Assembly: GCF_020080835.1 (NCBI RefSeq)
Contig: NC_058159.1
Location: forward strand, 3,286,001-3,350,000
DNA from: Cotesia glomerata
Lineage: Eukaryota > Arthropoda > Insecta > Hymenoptera > Braconidae
Length of the DNA stretch: 64,000 bases
Direction of reading: 5' to 3'
Shown: piece by piece, positions 35,441 through 47,007 of the stretch
Position numbering within the stretch: position 1 is the stretch's first letter
How the letters are laid out: every line of letters starts with the position of its first letter
Program-made: the position numbers and the translations under genes
The notes under the pieces: generated by a model
Database searches by the model: none
Told to the model about the DNA's origin: nothing
Seen by the model: the letters and a program-made list of their open reading frames with translations, nothing else

Positions 35441-36230
35441 CGGAGATTTTAGGCTTGTACTTTTTTATTAATACAATAACTCAGTAGTAGATTAAATAGT
35501 TTAAACAAATAATTAATCTTATCAAAATTTAAAAGGATAAGAAATGTTTTTAATTAAATATTTACTTTTTGAAGAATTTCATTCTAATTTTTGGTTGAAA
35601 ATTTGAATTTGAAGAATTTATTTAACACTCAAATTAGTAATAAGAAAATATTTTTCAAAATTGCAACCATAGATTTTTAAAATTTCTCCATAATAATATT
35701 TTTTTTTTAATATTTTTATAATAATATAACTAATTAAAAAAAATTTAGACAATATTAAAATGTCTTTATTTTTATTAAGGGTTATAGATTTTATTATTCA
35801 AAATTTAAATAATTTAATTTATAATTCGAGTGTAAAGATTTAAGTTTGATAAGTGATTTTTATTGCAGAGATAGGAGTTCAGAAAATTTTTATTTTCATC
35901 TATAAATTAACAGCATTAGAAATTTCTAAATATATTTTATTAAATTTTTTCAAATTCATAATAAAAACAAAATTCAATTATAATTTAAAAAACATTTTTT
36001 TTATATGTGAATTTTAACTCTAAGCAAATTTTTAACTCGAAATTCACATATCTAGCTTAGATCAATCATTACAAAGGCAAATATTGCTTTAATAATCCAT
36101 AAAGCTCAAAAATTTGGCCACAAACATTAACTTTCTCCACAGAAAGCATCTATTGCGCCTTCTATAATTTAAACTTTAAAAAACTCAAAAAAAATTATTT
36201 TCAAAACAGCAAAAAACAATACCCAGCTAA
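35441..36230. other. AT-rich spacer with a 12-bp hairpin
   Basis: ATATGTGAATTT (36003-36014) and AAATTCACATAT (36040-36051) are perfect complements 25 bases apart. Otherwise AT-rich without recognisable features. Confidence 0.4.
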
Positions 36231-36868
36231 TAAACATGACGAGTTTAGTGAGGCTTATTTTCAGCACTAAAGAAAACTTACGATTTATCATACATCATAC
36301 AACCAAGCAGAAAGTCCCTTGGCGTCTCGATTATTATTGTTCGAAAAGACAGACTGCAAAGCCGGCGTCGAGTGTCCAGAGTAGGTATATACACATATAC
36401 ACAGGCGCCTGCGGTCACTCGAAAACAATCGACAGCATTCTATTATATTCTTCCTGGGCATCAGCATCAGCATCAGGATCGGTATCCCTCGCTTTGGTGC
36501 GGCGTACATTATATTATATTGCCTCTGCTCGTCGTTTAGCCACGTAATTTTTCGTCAGCGTAATATCTTTTAAGTCTGAAGTGGTATCTCCGAAGGCGGA
36601 GCAGTCAGTCACACCTTTAGACAGATGAGGCGCGATTTTCACGGGACCTTTTAGGCCTTTCTCTTGCTCCGCGGGTGCGGTTTTGTTTTTGCGGGAAAGG
36701 GAAAATGTACCGTCATCCAATCAAGCCACCAAAAAATCTTCGGGCCCAAATTCATAGCAAGGAAAGGACACCAGTCTGCTGACCACCAAACAATGAGCCG
36801 GTCCTCACCTGGGAATTCGGGCCCGAAAGTTGAAAACCAAAAACTAATGAAGAATTTAACTTGTAACT
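36231..36868. other. Unique island with an (ATCAGC)n run
   Basis: Balanced sequence with a CATCAG hexamer run at about 36460-36478. Frames of 103 codons (36236-36547, +), 95 codons (36651-36938, -) and 69 codons (36664-36873, +) overlap in different frames and are unrecognised. Confidence 0.3.
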
Positions 36869-36892
36869 TATAATTTACAGGTAAGCCTACAA
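36869..36892 (+). promoter_or_regulatory. Juxtaposed AG|GTAAGC, weak recursive-splice-like site
   Basis: TAATTTACAG|GTAAGC places an acceptor dinucleotide directly before a good donor (junction 36880/36881). The upstream tract is poor in pyrimidines, so it is much weaker than the site at 48416. It may be chance. Confidence 0.25.
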
Positions 36893-37895
36893 CTAATATG
36901 TGGTTATAATTTATAACATAAATTTTTTCTAACGCCAAAGCTCGTTAACGGGCTCAATCAGTTGCGATGACGCATCAACTATTTTGGACGGCGACTCACA
37001 AAAGAAGCCTTCGTCACATTTTTATTTTTTGTAACCGATGTATTGTATTTAGAAGTAGTCTGTGGTAATTGACAAAAAATGTATTTATATTTATTGTTAT
37101 TATTATAATACATTGTACGCACAAACATAAATATAGTGGGCTGTTGCAAAAATATTTCGATGAAAAATCTAATGGCCCAGATTCAACCATTCGATACGCT
37201 TTTTTTTATTTCAATAGAATTTTTTTATAATGGCTATTTTACTTAAGAAGAATTAACTTAGTTATATTTTTAATGTAGAATCGTAATTATTCTTATGTTC
37301 AATGTTAGAATTTTTCTACAATTAGAGTCAATTCATAAATAAATCTACCAAATTCTCAATGCAAAATTTGCTAATAAAAGCAAGAATACTGAAAAAAACT
37401 GAACTTGTTTTAAGAAAATAATTCTTAATTTGGGAAATTATTCTAATTTCAGATAAATTTTACTCGATTTAAGAATTTTCAACTCAATTTAAAGTAATAT
37501 AATTTAATAAGGCTATATTAGGCCCTATATAGTGATATTTATCAATATATAATTTTTTAACCAAAGTTAGAGTTTAAAAATTCCTACAGGTGGCGCACGG
37601 TCGTTAAATTATCTCGCTACAAGAGAGTTAATTTATAAAATACAAATTAATTTTTTACGAGTATTCAAAATTCAATTATTGTCATACAATAATTAATAAA
37701 TAACTGATTTTTTTCATAAAAAGTCAAATTATAAATTTTTATAAGAGTAATTACAGCTTTAAAAAAAAAATTATAATTGAATCAAAGCAATCTAAATAAA
37801 CATTACTATTTGTGTAACTTTCTGAGGCAATTCTACACTTTAGAAATTTTTGTTTTCTTTAAATTGTTTTTACTATTTATTTCATCAATTTCAAA
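36893..37895. other. Mixed spacer with decayed repeats
   Basis: Bases 37390-37500 resemble the left part of a CACTGAAA-type MITE (ACTGAAAAAAACTGAACTTG, then CTCGATTTAAGAATTTT). Bases 37505-37560 hold AGGCTATATTAGGCCCTATA array words. Bases 37580-37740 share ACAGGTGGCGCA with 20565. None has definable ends. Confidence 0.35.
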
Positions 37896-38800
37896 CAATA
37901 CTTTCCATATTTCACGGATATCCAACATATGTTTGTTCTGCGACGGTTCACAAAAGGCAAAAGGCCCATAGCGAGTGCTCTCATGAACGACAAAAGACAT
38001 CGTGCAAGAACATAATACTCGAGAGGAAAGAAGACGGGGATGTAGATGGGAATGGAAGCCAGTGAAGATGATACAAAATATTAATATCTCAACATCCCTC
38101 ATAACTCACGGGCGGTTGGGCACATTGCTTACGCTTGACATCCCATCCTGAGGGAAAAGTCCTAGAATATCTACGCAAGGAGCCAAACAGAGCCTGTACT
38201 GTGAACTGTGAACCACGAGGACGGTACTTGGGATCGAGAGATGAATCTAACCTGCGAATAAAAAGATAAAGAGAAACATAAGGAGTCGGGTGTCTTTGTG
38301 CCCTCAATAGTATGTCTGCCGGGGTGTATTGTCCTGCGAATTACTTAAGTACAACGGGGATGTGTTTAGACGCAGCTGAATGCACATTACTCTATACTCT
38401 ATATCGAGGACTGCTCCCGCTCATATTATATATTAGATATTATATATTATGTCTTGGTCCTATCCGGATCGGGCCCATTATGCTGACATAACTCGTCAAA
38501 AATATTGTGATTGGTCGGCATTGAATATGACGTACCTGGTCTAATATGACGGAGGACTGAGGCTAGATCCTAGAGTTTTATTTAATATTTTATTTGGAGA
38601 AGAAGGGGGACAAACAACCGGCCTCTTACTAGTCTTCTGGATGTTAAGATCTATTGAAATAAAGAGAAACGGCCGCTTCGGATTCTAAATAATGGACATA
38701 TTACGTACCGGTGCCTCGCTAATGCTAAATCTCAATTATGTGCTACGAACTATTCGATATTCTTTTATGGATTAACGGATACGGAAAAGCTTTCTATAAA
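37896..38800. other. Unique balanced block
   Basis: Single-copy-looking DNA. Frames of 71-89 codons on both strands overlap and are unrecognised. A TATTATATATTAGATATTATATATTATG stretch near 38424 forms a local palindrome. Confidence 0.3.
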
Positions 38801-39041
38801 TTCTCCAAAAATATAGATATTATATTATGTTTTATTATGCTCGAGAAATATGATATAATTTTAGTGACAGGATGACATGTCCATGCTATTGGTTTTTGTA
38901 AATATTTTAGTACTTCATGGTCACGGTTTTAAATAAATTTGATTGACTGGAAAATTTTTAGTGTGAGGTCTAATAATATATATTTATTTTTGAAATTTAG
39001 TGATATTGAAAAATTTTATTTTTATCAAATAATAATAATAA
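38801..39041. other. AT-rich spacer ending in (AAT)n
   Basis: AATAATAATAA at 39030-39041 abuts the 3' terminus of the minus-strand Helitron. Confidence 0.4.
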
Positions 39042-39087
39042 CTAGCAAACTTGCAGTCACTATGTGACTGCCGTGACTTGTAAACTA

Positions 39088-39285
39088 CACAGTAAAAAAT
39101 TTTTCATTTTGTAGAGTGTTAAAGTTTGTGTGTTGAATATTACACTCTAGTATGTAGAATTTAACATTCTAGTGTGTTAAATCATTAAATCAACACATGA
39201 GAATGTTAAATTCTACACACTAGAGTGTAATATTCAACACACAAATTTTAACACTCTACACAATGACGAAAAATTTTTTACTGTG
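39088..39285. mobile_element. Foldback MITE nested in Helitron copy 1
   Basis: The ends CACAGTAAAAAATTTTTC and (complement of the right end) CACAGTAAAAAATTTTTCGT extend into arms of roughly 95 bp, so the whole element is a hairpin. TA flanks it on both sides. Sister Helitrons at 42.0, 49.6 and 62.9 kb lack it, and their GAACTATAAATAA-type sequence shows the empty TA site. Same terminal family as 1851-2039. Confidence 0.9.
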
Positions 39286-39335
39286 TATATATAAATAAAA
39301 TTTTGCTTTATTAAATAATGACATTGTTAGCTATT

Positions 39336-39539
39336 GACGTTTTTAAAGATATAAGCTCATCCTGATGTTACACTCATCGAGACCTTTCATTTGAGTACCC
39401 ACATAAATTTTTCATATATTTATATATATATATATTATATATAAATATATGAAAAATATATCAAAATACATGTGGGTACTCAAATGAAAGGTCTTAATGA
39501 GTGTAACGTAGGGATGAGCTTATATCTTTAAGAATGTCA
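39336..39539. repeat. Palindromic module 1 of Helitron copy 1
   Basis: The left arm runs from GACGTTTTTAAAGATATAAG through GAGACCTTTCATTTGAGTAC to CCCACAT. It is mirrored on the right by ATGTGGGTACTCAAATGAAA through CTTATATCTTTAAGAATGTC. The arms are ~70 bp with few mismatches around a TATATA-rich centre. Confidence 0.85.
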
Positions 39540-39587
39540 ATCGTTCACATGATATTTGTTAAAATGCCTTGTACTTTCTCAACTATT

Positions 39588-39787
39588 GACGTTTATAAAG
39601 ATATAAGCTCATCCAGATGTTACACTCATCAAGAGCTTTCATTTGAGTACCCACATGCATTTTTATATATTTTTCATATATGCATATATATAATATCTAT
39701 AAATATATAAAAAATTCATGTGGGTACTCAATTGAAAGGTCTTGATGAGTATAACATTAGAATGAACTTATATCGTTAAAAATTTCA
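39588..39787. repeat. Palindromic module 2 of Helitron copy 1
   Basis: Same architecture as module 1 (GATATAAGCTCATCCAGATG ... CATTTGAGTACCCACATG ... CATGTGGGTACTCAATTG ...). Confidence 0.8.
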
Positions 39788-40025
39788 ATAGTTCACGAGA
39801 TACAGGGTCATTTCTTAATTATGTATCTTGAGATAGAGCATTTTCAAATGGAGACGAAATATTTATCATCATAAATTTACTATTGGTGAGAATGACATGA
39901 AGCCTTGAAAAGGCACAAATTCAAGTCAAGACTTTTCCAATGATACCAAATTTAGCCATAAAAACTCATTTTTTCATATAAATACACTGACCACAAAATT
40001 TTGATTTTTCTCTCAATAATATAGA

Positions 40026-41244
40026 TAATTGTTAAAGATTTTTATAATTTATTAATAAATAAATAAATTATTATATTGGAAATTATTAGAATAAAAAATT
40101 TTCTAATAAAAATTAAATAATAATTGAGTATATCGAATGAAAGATTAATCTGTCGAGTCCCATCTCGTAAGCGTGTCCATTAGAGATCCATAAAAAAATC
40201 GTCACGTTGAGAAAATAAGGACTTTTAGCCTTGACTTATGAATTAGTGTTCTGTTGTCTTATTCAGCAGAAAGTTTCAAAGTCTTGTGATCGAGGAAGAA
40301 GGGGTCGAAGGTCTTTTGAGCATAATTGGGTTCCATCTCTCGCTCTGGCTCTTACTGAGGGATCCCCCGCGCTCTTTACGCGTAATTGGCCAATCGTCTC
40401 GATTGGCCCGAGTTATTTTGTCTGGACCAGGATAATACATAATACATAATTGTTGATTTGCGCACACCTTAAAAACATTATTATTTTTGTTTATTTATCT
40501 TGCTCGAATGGCTGATGCTGATGGCTGACGCTGGATGGATCTTTTAATCCTTTGTGTTTAAATCCCGTTGAGAAAATAAATAAGCGAATTCAAAAGACGG
40601 ATGCTCAATTGAGAAATTAAGAGGATCTGTTATTGTATACGGTATCTAGTCGGGTAGTTAGAAAGCAATGGAGACTAAAGACTGAAGACAGCAAATCAGA
40701 TCCATCCTTGATCGACGTATTATGTTTAAGCCATCCAATACAACACTTGGACCGGTGTTGTGTGTACTCTATAGTGTGTAGGTCTTTTGCAGACCGCGAG
40801 AGTCAAACTCCCGCGGAGTATCTAACGACCCCGGAATTGCTCTGGCCTCTCTTCTCTTCTACCCCATCCTTTTCCTTTACCCTGCGCTTTAGGGTTGCCG
40901 CGATGATGTTGCAAATTTAATCATCTGCATACTTGCCGATTACACAGACCACCGATCACAGAGCTCGTAAGCACCGGATACTACCCAGCCCTCGGGCATA
41001 AACTCCGCTACCAACTCAAATGTAGCCATACCAATCGAATCTCATCGTCAATTGCCGTCTACAATTTTTTAATTTTTTTAATCAACTGGATAATAATAAT
41101 ATTTTTTTATTTTTTGTTTAAATCAATATTATGTCTAAAAAATCACAGATGCGAAAAAATTAGTTAAGAATTTTGTTATAGAGCATCAATGTTTTGTACA
41201 AAATAATGACAATAATACTACAATCTCAAAAATTTTAAATATTA
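40026..41244. other. Unique DNA between two head-to-head Helitrons
   Basis: Bases 40130-41060 are balanced and single-copy looking, with AT-rich edges. The 5' ends of Helitron copies 1 and 2 face this segment. Frames of 63-95 codons (40231-40449, 40633-40920) have no recognised product. Confidence 0.4.
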
Positions 41245-41481
41245 TCTATATTATTGAGAATAAGAAAAATTTTGTGACCAGTGTATTTATATAATAAAAT
41301 GGGTTTTTATGGTTAAATTTGGTATCGTTGGAAAAATCTTGACCTGGAGTTGTCCTTTTGCATGTTTTCATATCATTCTCATCAATAGTCAATTTATAAT
41401 GATAAGTATTTAGGATGCATTCGAAAATTCTCTATCTCTAGGTATTTAATTGAAAAATGACCTTGTATCTCGTGAACTATT

Positions 41482-41683
41482 AACATTTTTAAAGATATAA
41501 GCTCATCCCGATGTTACACTCATCGAGACCTTTCATTTGAGTACCCACATCAATTTTTCATATATTTATATATATTACATATATGTATATATGGAAAATA
41601 TATCTAAATGCATGTGGGTACTCAAAGAAAAGCTCTTAACAAGTGTAACATTGGGATGGGTTTATATCTTAAAAAACGTCGAT
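41482..41683. repeat. Palindromic module 1 of Helitron copy 2
   Basis: Arms GATATAAGCTCATCCCGATG...CATTTGAGTACCCACAT and their complement flank a TATATA centre. Confidence 0.8.
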
Positions 41684-41730
41684 AGTTAAGAAAGTACAGG
41701 GCATTTTAACAAATATCTTGTGAACTATTG

Positions 41731-41943
41731 ACATTTTTAAAGATATAAGCTCATCTCGATGTTACACTCATCAAGACCTTTCATTTGAGTACCCACATCA
41801 ATTTTTCATATATTTTATACATTTATATATTTCATAAATACCATATATATAAAATATATAAAAAAATGCCATGTGGGTACTCAAATGAAAGGTCTTGATG
41901 AGTGTAACATGGGGATGAGCTTATATCTTTTAAAACGTCAATA
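41731..41943. repeat. Palindromic module 2 of Helitron copy 2
   Basis: Same architecture, GATATAAGCTCATCTCGATG on the left and GGGGATGAGCTTATATC on the right. Confidence 0.8.
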
Positions 41944-42059
41944 GTTAAAAAAATACAGTACAATTTAACAAAATTCATTATTTAATAAAGCAAAATTTTA
42001 TTTATATATAGTCACGGCAGTCACATAGTGACTGCAAGTTTGCTAGTTATTATTATATT

Positions 42060-42700
42060 ACTTATAAAATTTTCTAAAATTAATATGTCAAGTGAATTTC
42101 AGTAGACTATAATTTAAAAACTCGTTCAAAGTGACACGTGGCCATGGGTCTGTAGTGTTGTCTCGCCCCATTTGACATATCCGATACATAAATAGAATAA
42201 AATTTTGATAGAATAACTACACTATCACTTATAACAACAAAAATAACTACAAACACATGCCCCTGGAGTAAAGCTTGATGATACACATGTATTAGTATAA
42301 TTCCCCGAGGCTGACATAGCAGTTGAGTTATCAAATCATTGGCAAGCGCCACTGCCAGATATATTTGAGCCCGCGATATCTGTGCTTCTGATCACAATCG
42401 ACAGAGGCATTCCCGGGTAATTGGTTTTTTGCGTAATGCTAAGCAGAATCGTTTAGACGTATTTGCTTTTCCGTGACCCTATCCGTTCCTCTGTACATAT
42501 CACACGGGTCCAGGGGCTGACTGATGCCGAGCTTCAAAGCCGAGAAATTAATCCGTGCTTTTTGACCCGATAAGAGCACTGCTAGCTGCTACTGTTGCTG
42601 ATACTCCTACTGCCTACTACTGCGCTGACGTCTCTTCGAGTCAATCGTTTCCTGAAACTCAAAGGAACGGGTTTGATTTTTTCGCTGGAAAATTATTCAA
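42060..42700. other. Unique GC-richer island
   Basis: Balanced, CpG-containing, single-copy looking. The minus-strand 81-codon frame 42107-42352 is hydrophobic in its middle but unrecognised. Confidence 0.3.
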
Positions 42701-43690
42701 CGATACCGGTAATAATAATAAAAATATTACGTAAAAAAAATTTATGTGTGGTCGTATATTGCTATTTTGTAGCTGATATAAGAATTATAAATTTATTTAT
42801 CTGAAAACAATTGATATCTTTCTTAAACAGAGATAAATATTGAAAAAAAAAAAAATTAAATTTATTTACAGTTAATAAATTGAGTTTAATAAACAATTTT
42901 TGACTGAGCGTTACAAAAAAAATGGTGTATGTACTTATGTACACGCGTCAGAAGTTATACTTCTTTGGCATATAATAAAAAAAATTTTAAAGAAAAAAAA
43001 AATGCAAAAATGATCGAAGAAAAATGTTAAAAACAATCAAAAAGGTTTTATTATAGTAAAAATTTAGCTATACCGTATAAATATAAAATCATTAATTATC
43101 ATATGAATTTAATTCAATGTTATTTAAGATTTTTCTGAATCAACTAATTTTGGAGTTGCAAAGTATCAATAGTTTACAATCGATAATTATAAAATATTTA
43201 AATTATTTATTTAAAATATATGTTTTTTATAAAATAGTTCATTATTTATTATTTAACCTAGTGATAATATCTTTTTAATTAATATTTATTCAAAAATAAT
43301 ATTAATTACAAGAATTAAAAGACAAATATTGAAGTACGATACTAGATTTTGTTTCCAATAAAATTCCGGAAAATTATTAAAATGGTCTATAATATAAATT
43401 TTAAAAAATATGGATAGAATTACTAGATTCGATAAACAAAATGATTAAGAGATATAGGTACTACAATATTTATATTTTAGTTCAAATATTTTAATTCATG
43501 AAATTATTATTATTTTTGAAAAAATATTAATTACAAAAAAATTATTACCAAGTTAAATAAAAACTTAAATATTTAATTGACCATTTTTTTAGAATTGATT
43601 ATTAATATAAATATCATCATTTTTTCATAACGCGCCTAAAGAAGTATAATTTCAAAAATTTTTTTAACGGAGTTAATATATATATTATAA
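42701..43690. other. About 1 kb of very AT-rich spacer
   Basis: No repeat ends or genes recognised. Frames here are Phe/Ile/Asn/Lys-rich, as expected by chance. Confidence 0.4.
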
Positions 43691-44677
43691 ATAAAAAAAA
43701 AATTTACATTCTATCAAAGACGGAAGAATGAAGTTAAAGTGCCGATAAAATTCCATTGTGTCGTCGAAAAGCGTTTAAGCTCTCCTCCCCTTCTCCAATT
43801 TTTTATCTTAAACTTTTGCCCCAGGGCGACGCTTCGCCCTCTGATACTGAGCTGAGGAAATCGGCTCAAAGTCACCCCTCAGTATTCTTTTTGTGCTTGT
43901 CGCGGTCCTTTATTGCCCCCCTCCCTCACTTCACAAAACAATGTGAAGTGTAAGAGGCGGATGTTTTTTGACATCGATAAGACTTTTCCACTTGTTGCGT
44001 GTCGCCCTTGTTGTTTTTGGCCTGAAAATGAATTTTTCGTCACGCTGACATTTGCTATATACAGCACTATTACGCTACTGATAATTTTGTCCGTGATTGA
44101 GATTTGATTGCTAATAAATGATAATTTCCGTTCAGTTTGATAATCCAACTCCCGAATAATTGGAGTCGCTGGGAATAAGCAATGCCGAGGCTTGGAATGA
44201 TAATCTTGATGCGATCTATTACCGAAAACGAGGGAGCAAAAATTCCATTTATATAGGAGCTCTCTCTTGGGTCTGGGTCAAGATGATATTTCGGCGATTG
44301 TCTCGCTCGGTTATGAGTATTATGTGAGGAAGGGTTCTTCTGTTCTTCTTGTGTCTTGAATGTTGTATCTTCGAGCGAATACCTTTTGGGCTGTAGACCG
44401 GGCGGAGCTCCAGCTCGGACAGCGTATATCAAAACCACAAACCGCAGTCCGATATAATGAGATTTAAATTACTGTGAGACTGTGACAAAGGTGTCCGTGT
44501 ATATTTCTGTTTGTAACGTGCCCTTTATTACTTTTTCGGGCAATCATATACTGTTATTTCCTTATATTGGGGTCTCCAATCTAAGGTGAGACAGAGATCT
44601 CTGATCAACCGAAGAATTTTACCAATTTATTATGTTCAGAAACTATATTCATTTTTTTTCTTTTTAAATTAAGTGAG
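43691..44677. other. Unique balanced block
   Basis: Single-copy-looking DNA with frames of 64-122 codons on both strands (longest 44070-44438, minus). None shows a recognisable domain, and they overlap in conflicting frames. Confidence 0.3.
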
Positions 44678-44679
44678 TA

Positions 44680-45260
44680 CACTGAAAAAAAATTAAATTG
44701 GTTCAAAAAAACAATTCTCAAATCAAGAAAATCATTTTTAAAAATTTTATTATCTAGATTTAAGTAGAAATATTCTTTAATTAAGAAATGTTTTTTGATC
44801 CAAGTAAATTTTATTTGACTCAAGAATTTTTATCCTGAATTTGTAATTTATTTTTCAAAGGAGTTACACTAGCAGAAATTTTATAAAAATTAAATTAGCC
44901 GACAATCAAAAATTTTTGATTTATTTTTTTTAAATTAAAAATTAGAACTAAAAAACTATTTTTAAAAAATTCCACGGATAATTTTTATAATTTTCTACAT
45001 GTGAAAATTTTTGTTTTAATTTTTTATAAATTAATTTTCAATGAAATAAATTATCAAAATTTTCAAATGTCGGCTAATTTAATTTTCATAAAATTTTTTA
45101 TAAATCACAATTGTTTTACAAATATAAGTTTTTCAATTTTTTCTTTTGAAAAGTTAATTGTTTTTTTTCAAAATATGATCAATATTTTTTACATAGATTA
45201 AAAAAAAAAAAATTAATTAAAAAAAAAATGATACGTTTAATACAATTTATATTAAAAACT

Positions 45261-45295
<35 letters not shown>

Positions 45296-45380
45296 TTGCG
45301 TTAAAAAAATTTTGAGAAAAACCAAAATTATTTTGGAGCAAAAAAAAATTTTCTCAACTCAAAAATATTTTTTTTCTGTG
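44680..45380. mobile_element. CACTGAAA/CACAGAAA-type MITE, probably with nested foldback
   Basis: Left end TACACTGAAAAAAAATTAAA, right end AAATATTTTTTTTCTGTG. An inner inverted pair lies at 44875-44903 (...AAATTAGCCGACA) and 45069-45100 (TGTCGGCTAATTT...), suggesting a second, inserted foldback. A27 tract at 45265-45291. The right flank is not a clean TA, so boundaries are less secure. Confidence 0.55.
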
Positions 45381-46200
45381 AAATTATAAATAAATAAATG
45401 GCTAATATTAAGGATAAAAATTGAAATTTCATGATCTTGTTCAGAATATAAAAAAAAAGTACAAATTGCGCGTGTTGACAAAATAATAAACCCAGAAGCG
45501 ATGAGAATCACGCGACAATATCAATAGCAGTTCATACAATCGGAATAAAAGCAGTACACCGTAAACACAAGATGTAATAATAATCACTTGACATGTTTGT
45601 CGCCTTGTCACTGACACCTCAAAGGACATAAAGAGACACAAGTCCCGGAGAATATTACCAAAGTCACCAAAGAAAAACATAATGAATAGTGTCACTTGCT
45701 TAGTCTTCAAACGGGGATTAATCAACGACCGGCTGGCATTGAGTCCGTTTGTTTCGTCACGTCAACTTTGATCGATCGTCGCTACTTAAACGCGTTACTC
45801 TCGAGTAAAAAAATCTAAATTTCGTGACTGCTTTGGTATTAATATTGTGTGTGTGTATCCGGATCCCGAGTGGAGGCATCACATGATTCTTTGTTCGGTA
45901 GCTTCAGAAGCAGTCCTCTTTTTTGTACTCGAGTATAGTGTCATGGAATAAGAATAAAATGGATAAAAAATAATATTAAACTGGACAAAGTACACTTGTC
46001 ACGGCACTCTCTCGGTTCGTGGCTAGTGGATTAATCACCGGGTCTCGTGACCGTCAAATCTCTTTGTCCGTCTTCCGTGGCTCCTGTTACTTTTTTATCG
46101 TCGCTTCGCATCAAATCTCAACGATTAAACATTTTATTTCATTTAAACGCTTATATATGTGTCTGATGTCTGCTGGATCTTTTTATTTTAAATTTTGTAT
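45381..46200. other. Unique balanced block
   Basis: Bases 45440-46130 look single-copy. Frames of 80-94 codons (45441-45725 minus, 46019-46261 plus) are hydrophobic and unrecognised. A short GT run lies at 45847-45856. Confidence 0.3.
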
Positions 46201-47007
46201 TGTACAGATTAAAATTAAAATTAATTTTTTAATTTTAGAATTATTTATGCCACCTTTTTGAAATTTAATCAGAGAAATTTTTACTAATTTTTTGAGTTAA
46301 AATTTTTTTTATTGTAAAATTAGTAATTTTATTAAATTAATAAATTTATTTTATTATTGTAATTAATTTATTTTAAATTGTATTCTATAAAAATTTTAAT
46401 TTAAAATTATTAGTCAATTCTCGAAAATTAAATTAGTGAAATTTTTATTTATTTAGTGATTAAAAATTTTTTTAGTGCAAAATCATTATTATTTATTAAA
46501 AATTAATAATAATAATTGTATAGATCAAAATTAAAATTAAAATTTTTTGAATTATTTATGTCAGCTCTTTGAAATTTAATCAGAGAAATTTTTACTAATT
46601 TTTTGAGTTAAAATGTTTTTTTATTGTAAAATTAGTAATTTTATTAAATTAATAAATTTATTTTATTATTGTAATTAATTTATTTTAAATTGTATTCTAT
46701 AAAAATTTTAATTTAAATTTATTTGTCAATTCTCGAAAATTAAATTAGTGAAATTTTTATTTATTTAATAATTAAAAATTTTTTTACTGTAAAAACATTA
46801 TTAATAGTTAAAAATTAATAATAAATTTTTCTATCAACGCAAAAAAAAAATAATTTTATCCAATATTTTCTATCAAAACAATTTTTATTTATTTAGTGAT
46901 TAAAAATTTTTTTACTGTAAAAATATTATTATTTATTAAAAATTAATAATAAATTTTTCTATCAATGCAAAAAAAAATAATTTTATCCAATACTTTCTGT
47001 CAAAAAA
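46201..47007. repeat. AT-rich tandem duplication (~314-bp unit) with a smaller nested repeat
   Basis: TGTACAGATTAAAATTAAAA at 46201 and TGTATAGATCAAAATTAAAA at 46517 begin two long, highly similar units. The shared CAGAGAAATTTTTACTAATT lies near 46270 and 46582. After the second unit a ~126-bp segment (46755-46881) is itself repeated at 46882-47007, including AATAAATTTTTCTATCAACG. Non-coding. Confidence 0.8.

Larger units (their letters stand above)
39042..40025 (-). mobile_element. Non-autonomous Helitron, copy 1 (984 bp including a nested MITE)
   Basis: Read on the minus strand it begins TCTATATTATTGAGAG at 40025, preceded by A. It ends with GCAGTCACATAGTGACTGC (8-bp stem, 3-base loop), AAGTTTG and CTAG at 39042, followed by T. 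This matches the Helitron rule 5'-TC ... hairpin ... CTRR-3' inserted between A and T, without target duplication. Two palindromic modules lie at about 39336-39539 and 39588-39787. A 198-bp MITE is nested at 39088. No Rep/helicase coding capacity. Confidence 0.85.
41245..42046 (+). mobile_element. Non-autonomous Helitron, copy 2 (802 bp)
   Basis: Starts TCTATATTATTGAGAATAAG after a host A (41244). It ends with the GCAGTCACATAGTGACTGC hairpin, AAGTTTG and CTAG (42043-42046), followed by TTATTATTA. It contains two palindromic modules, about 41482-41683 and 41731-41943. No coding frame. Confidence 0.85.

Noticed and set aside
39042..42046. A single 3-kb DNA transposon with ~1-kb terminal inverted repeats
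   Set aside because: Each half has its own complete Helitron start (TCTATATTATT) and end (hairpin-CTAG), and both half types occur alone at 49.1 and 62.9 kb.
44070..44438. 122-codon minus-strand frame
   Set aside because: Overlaps other frames on the opposite strand and has no recognisable domain.
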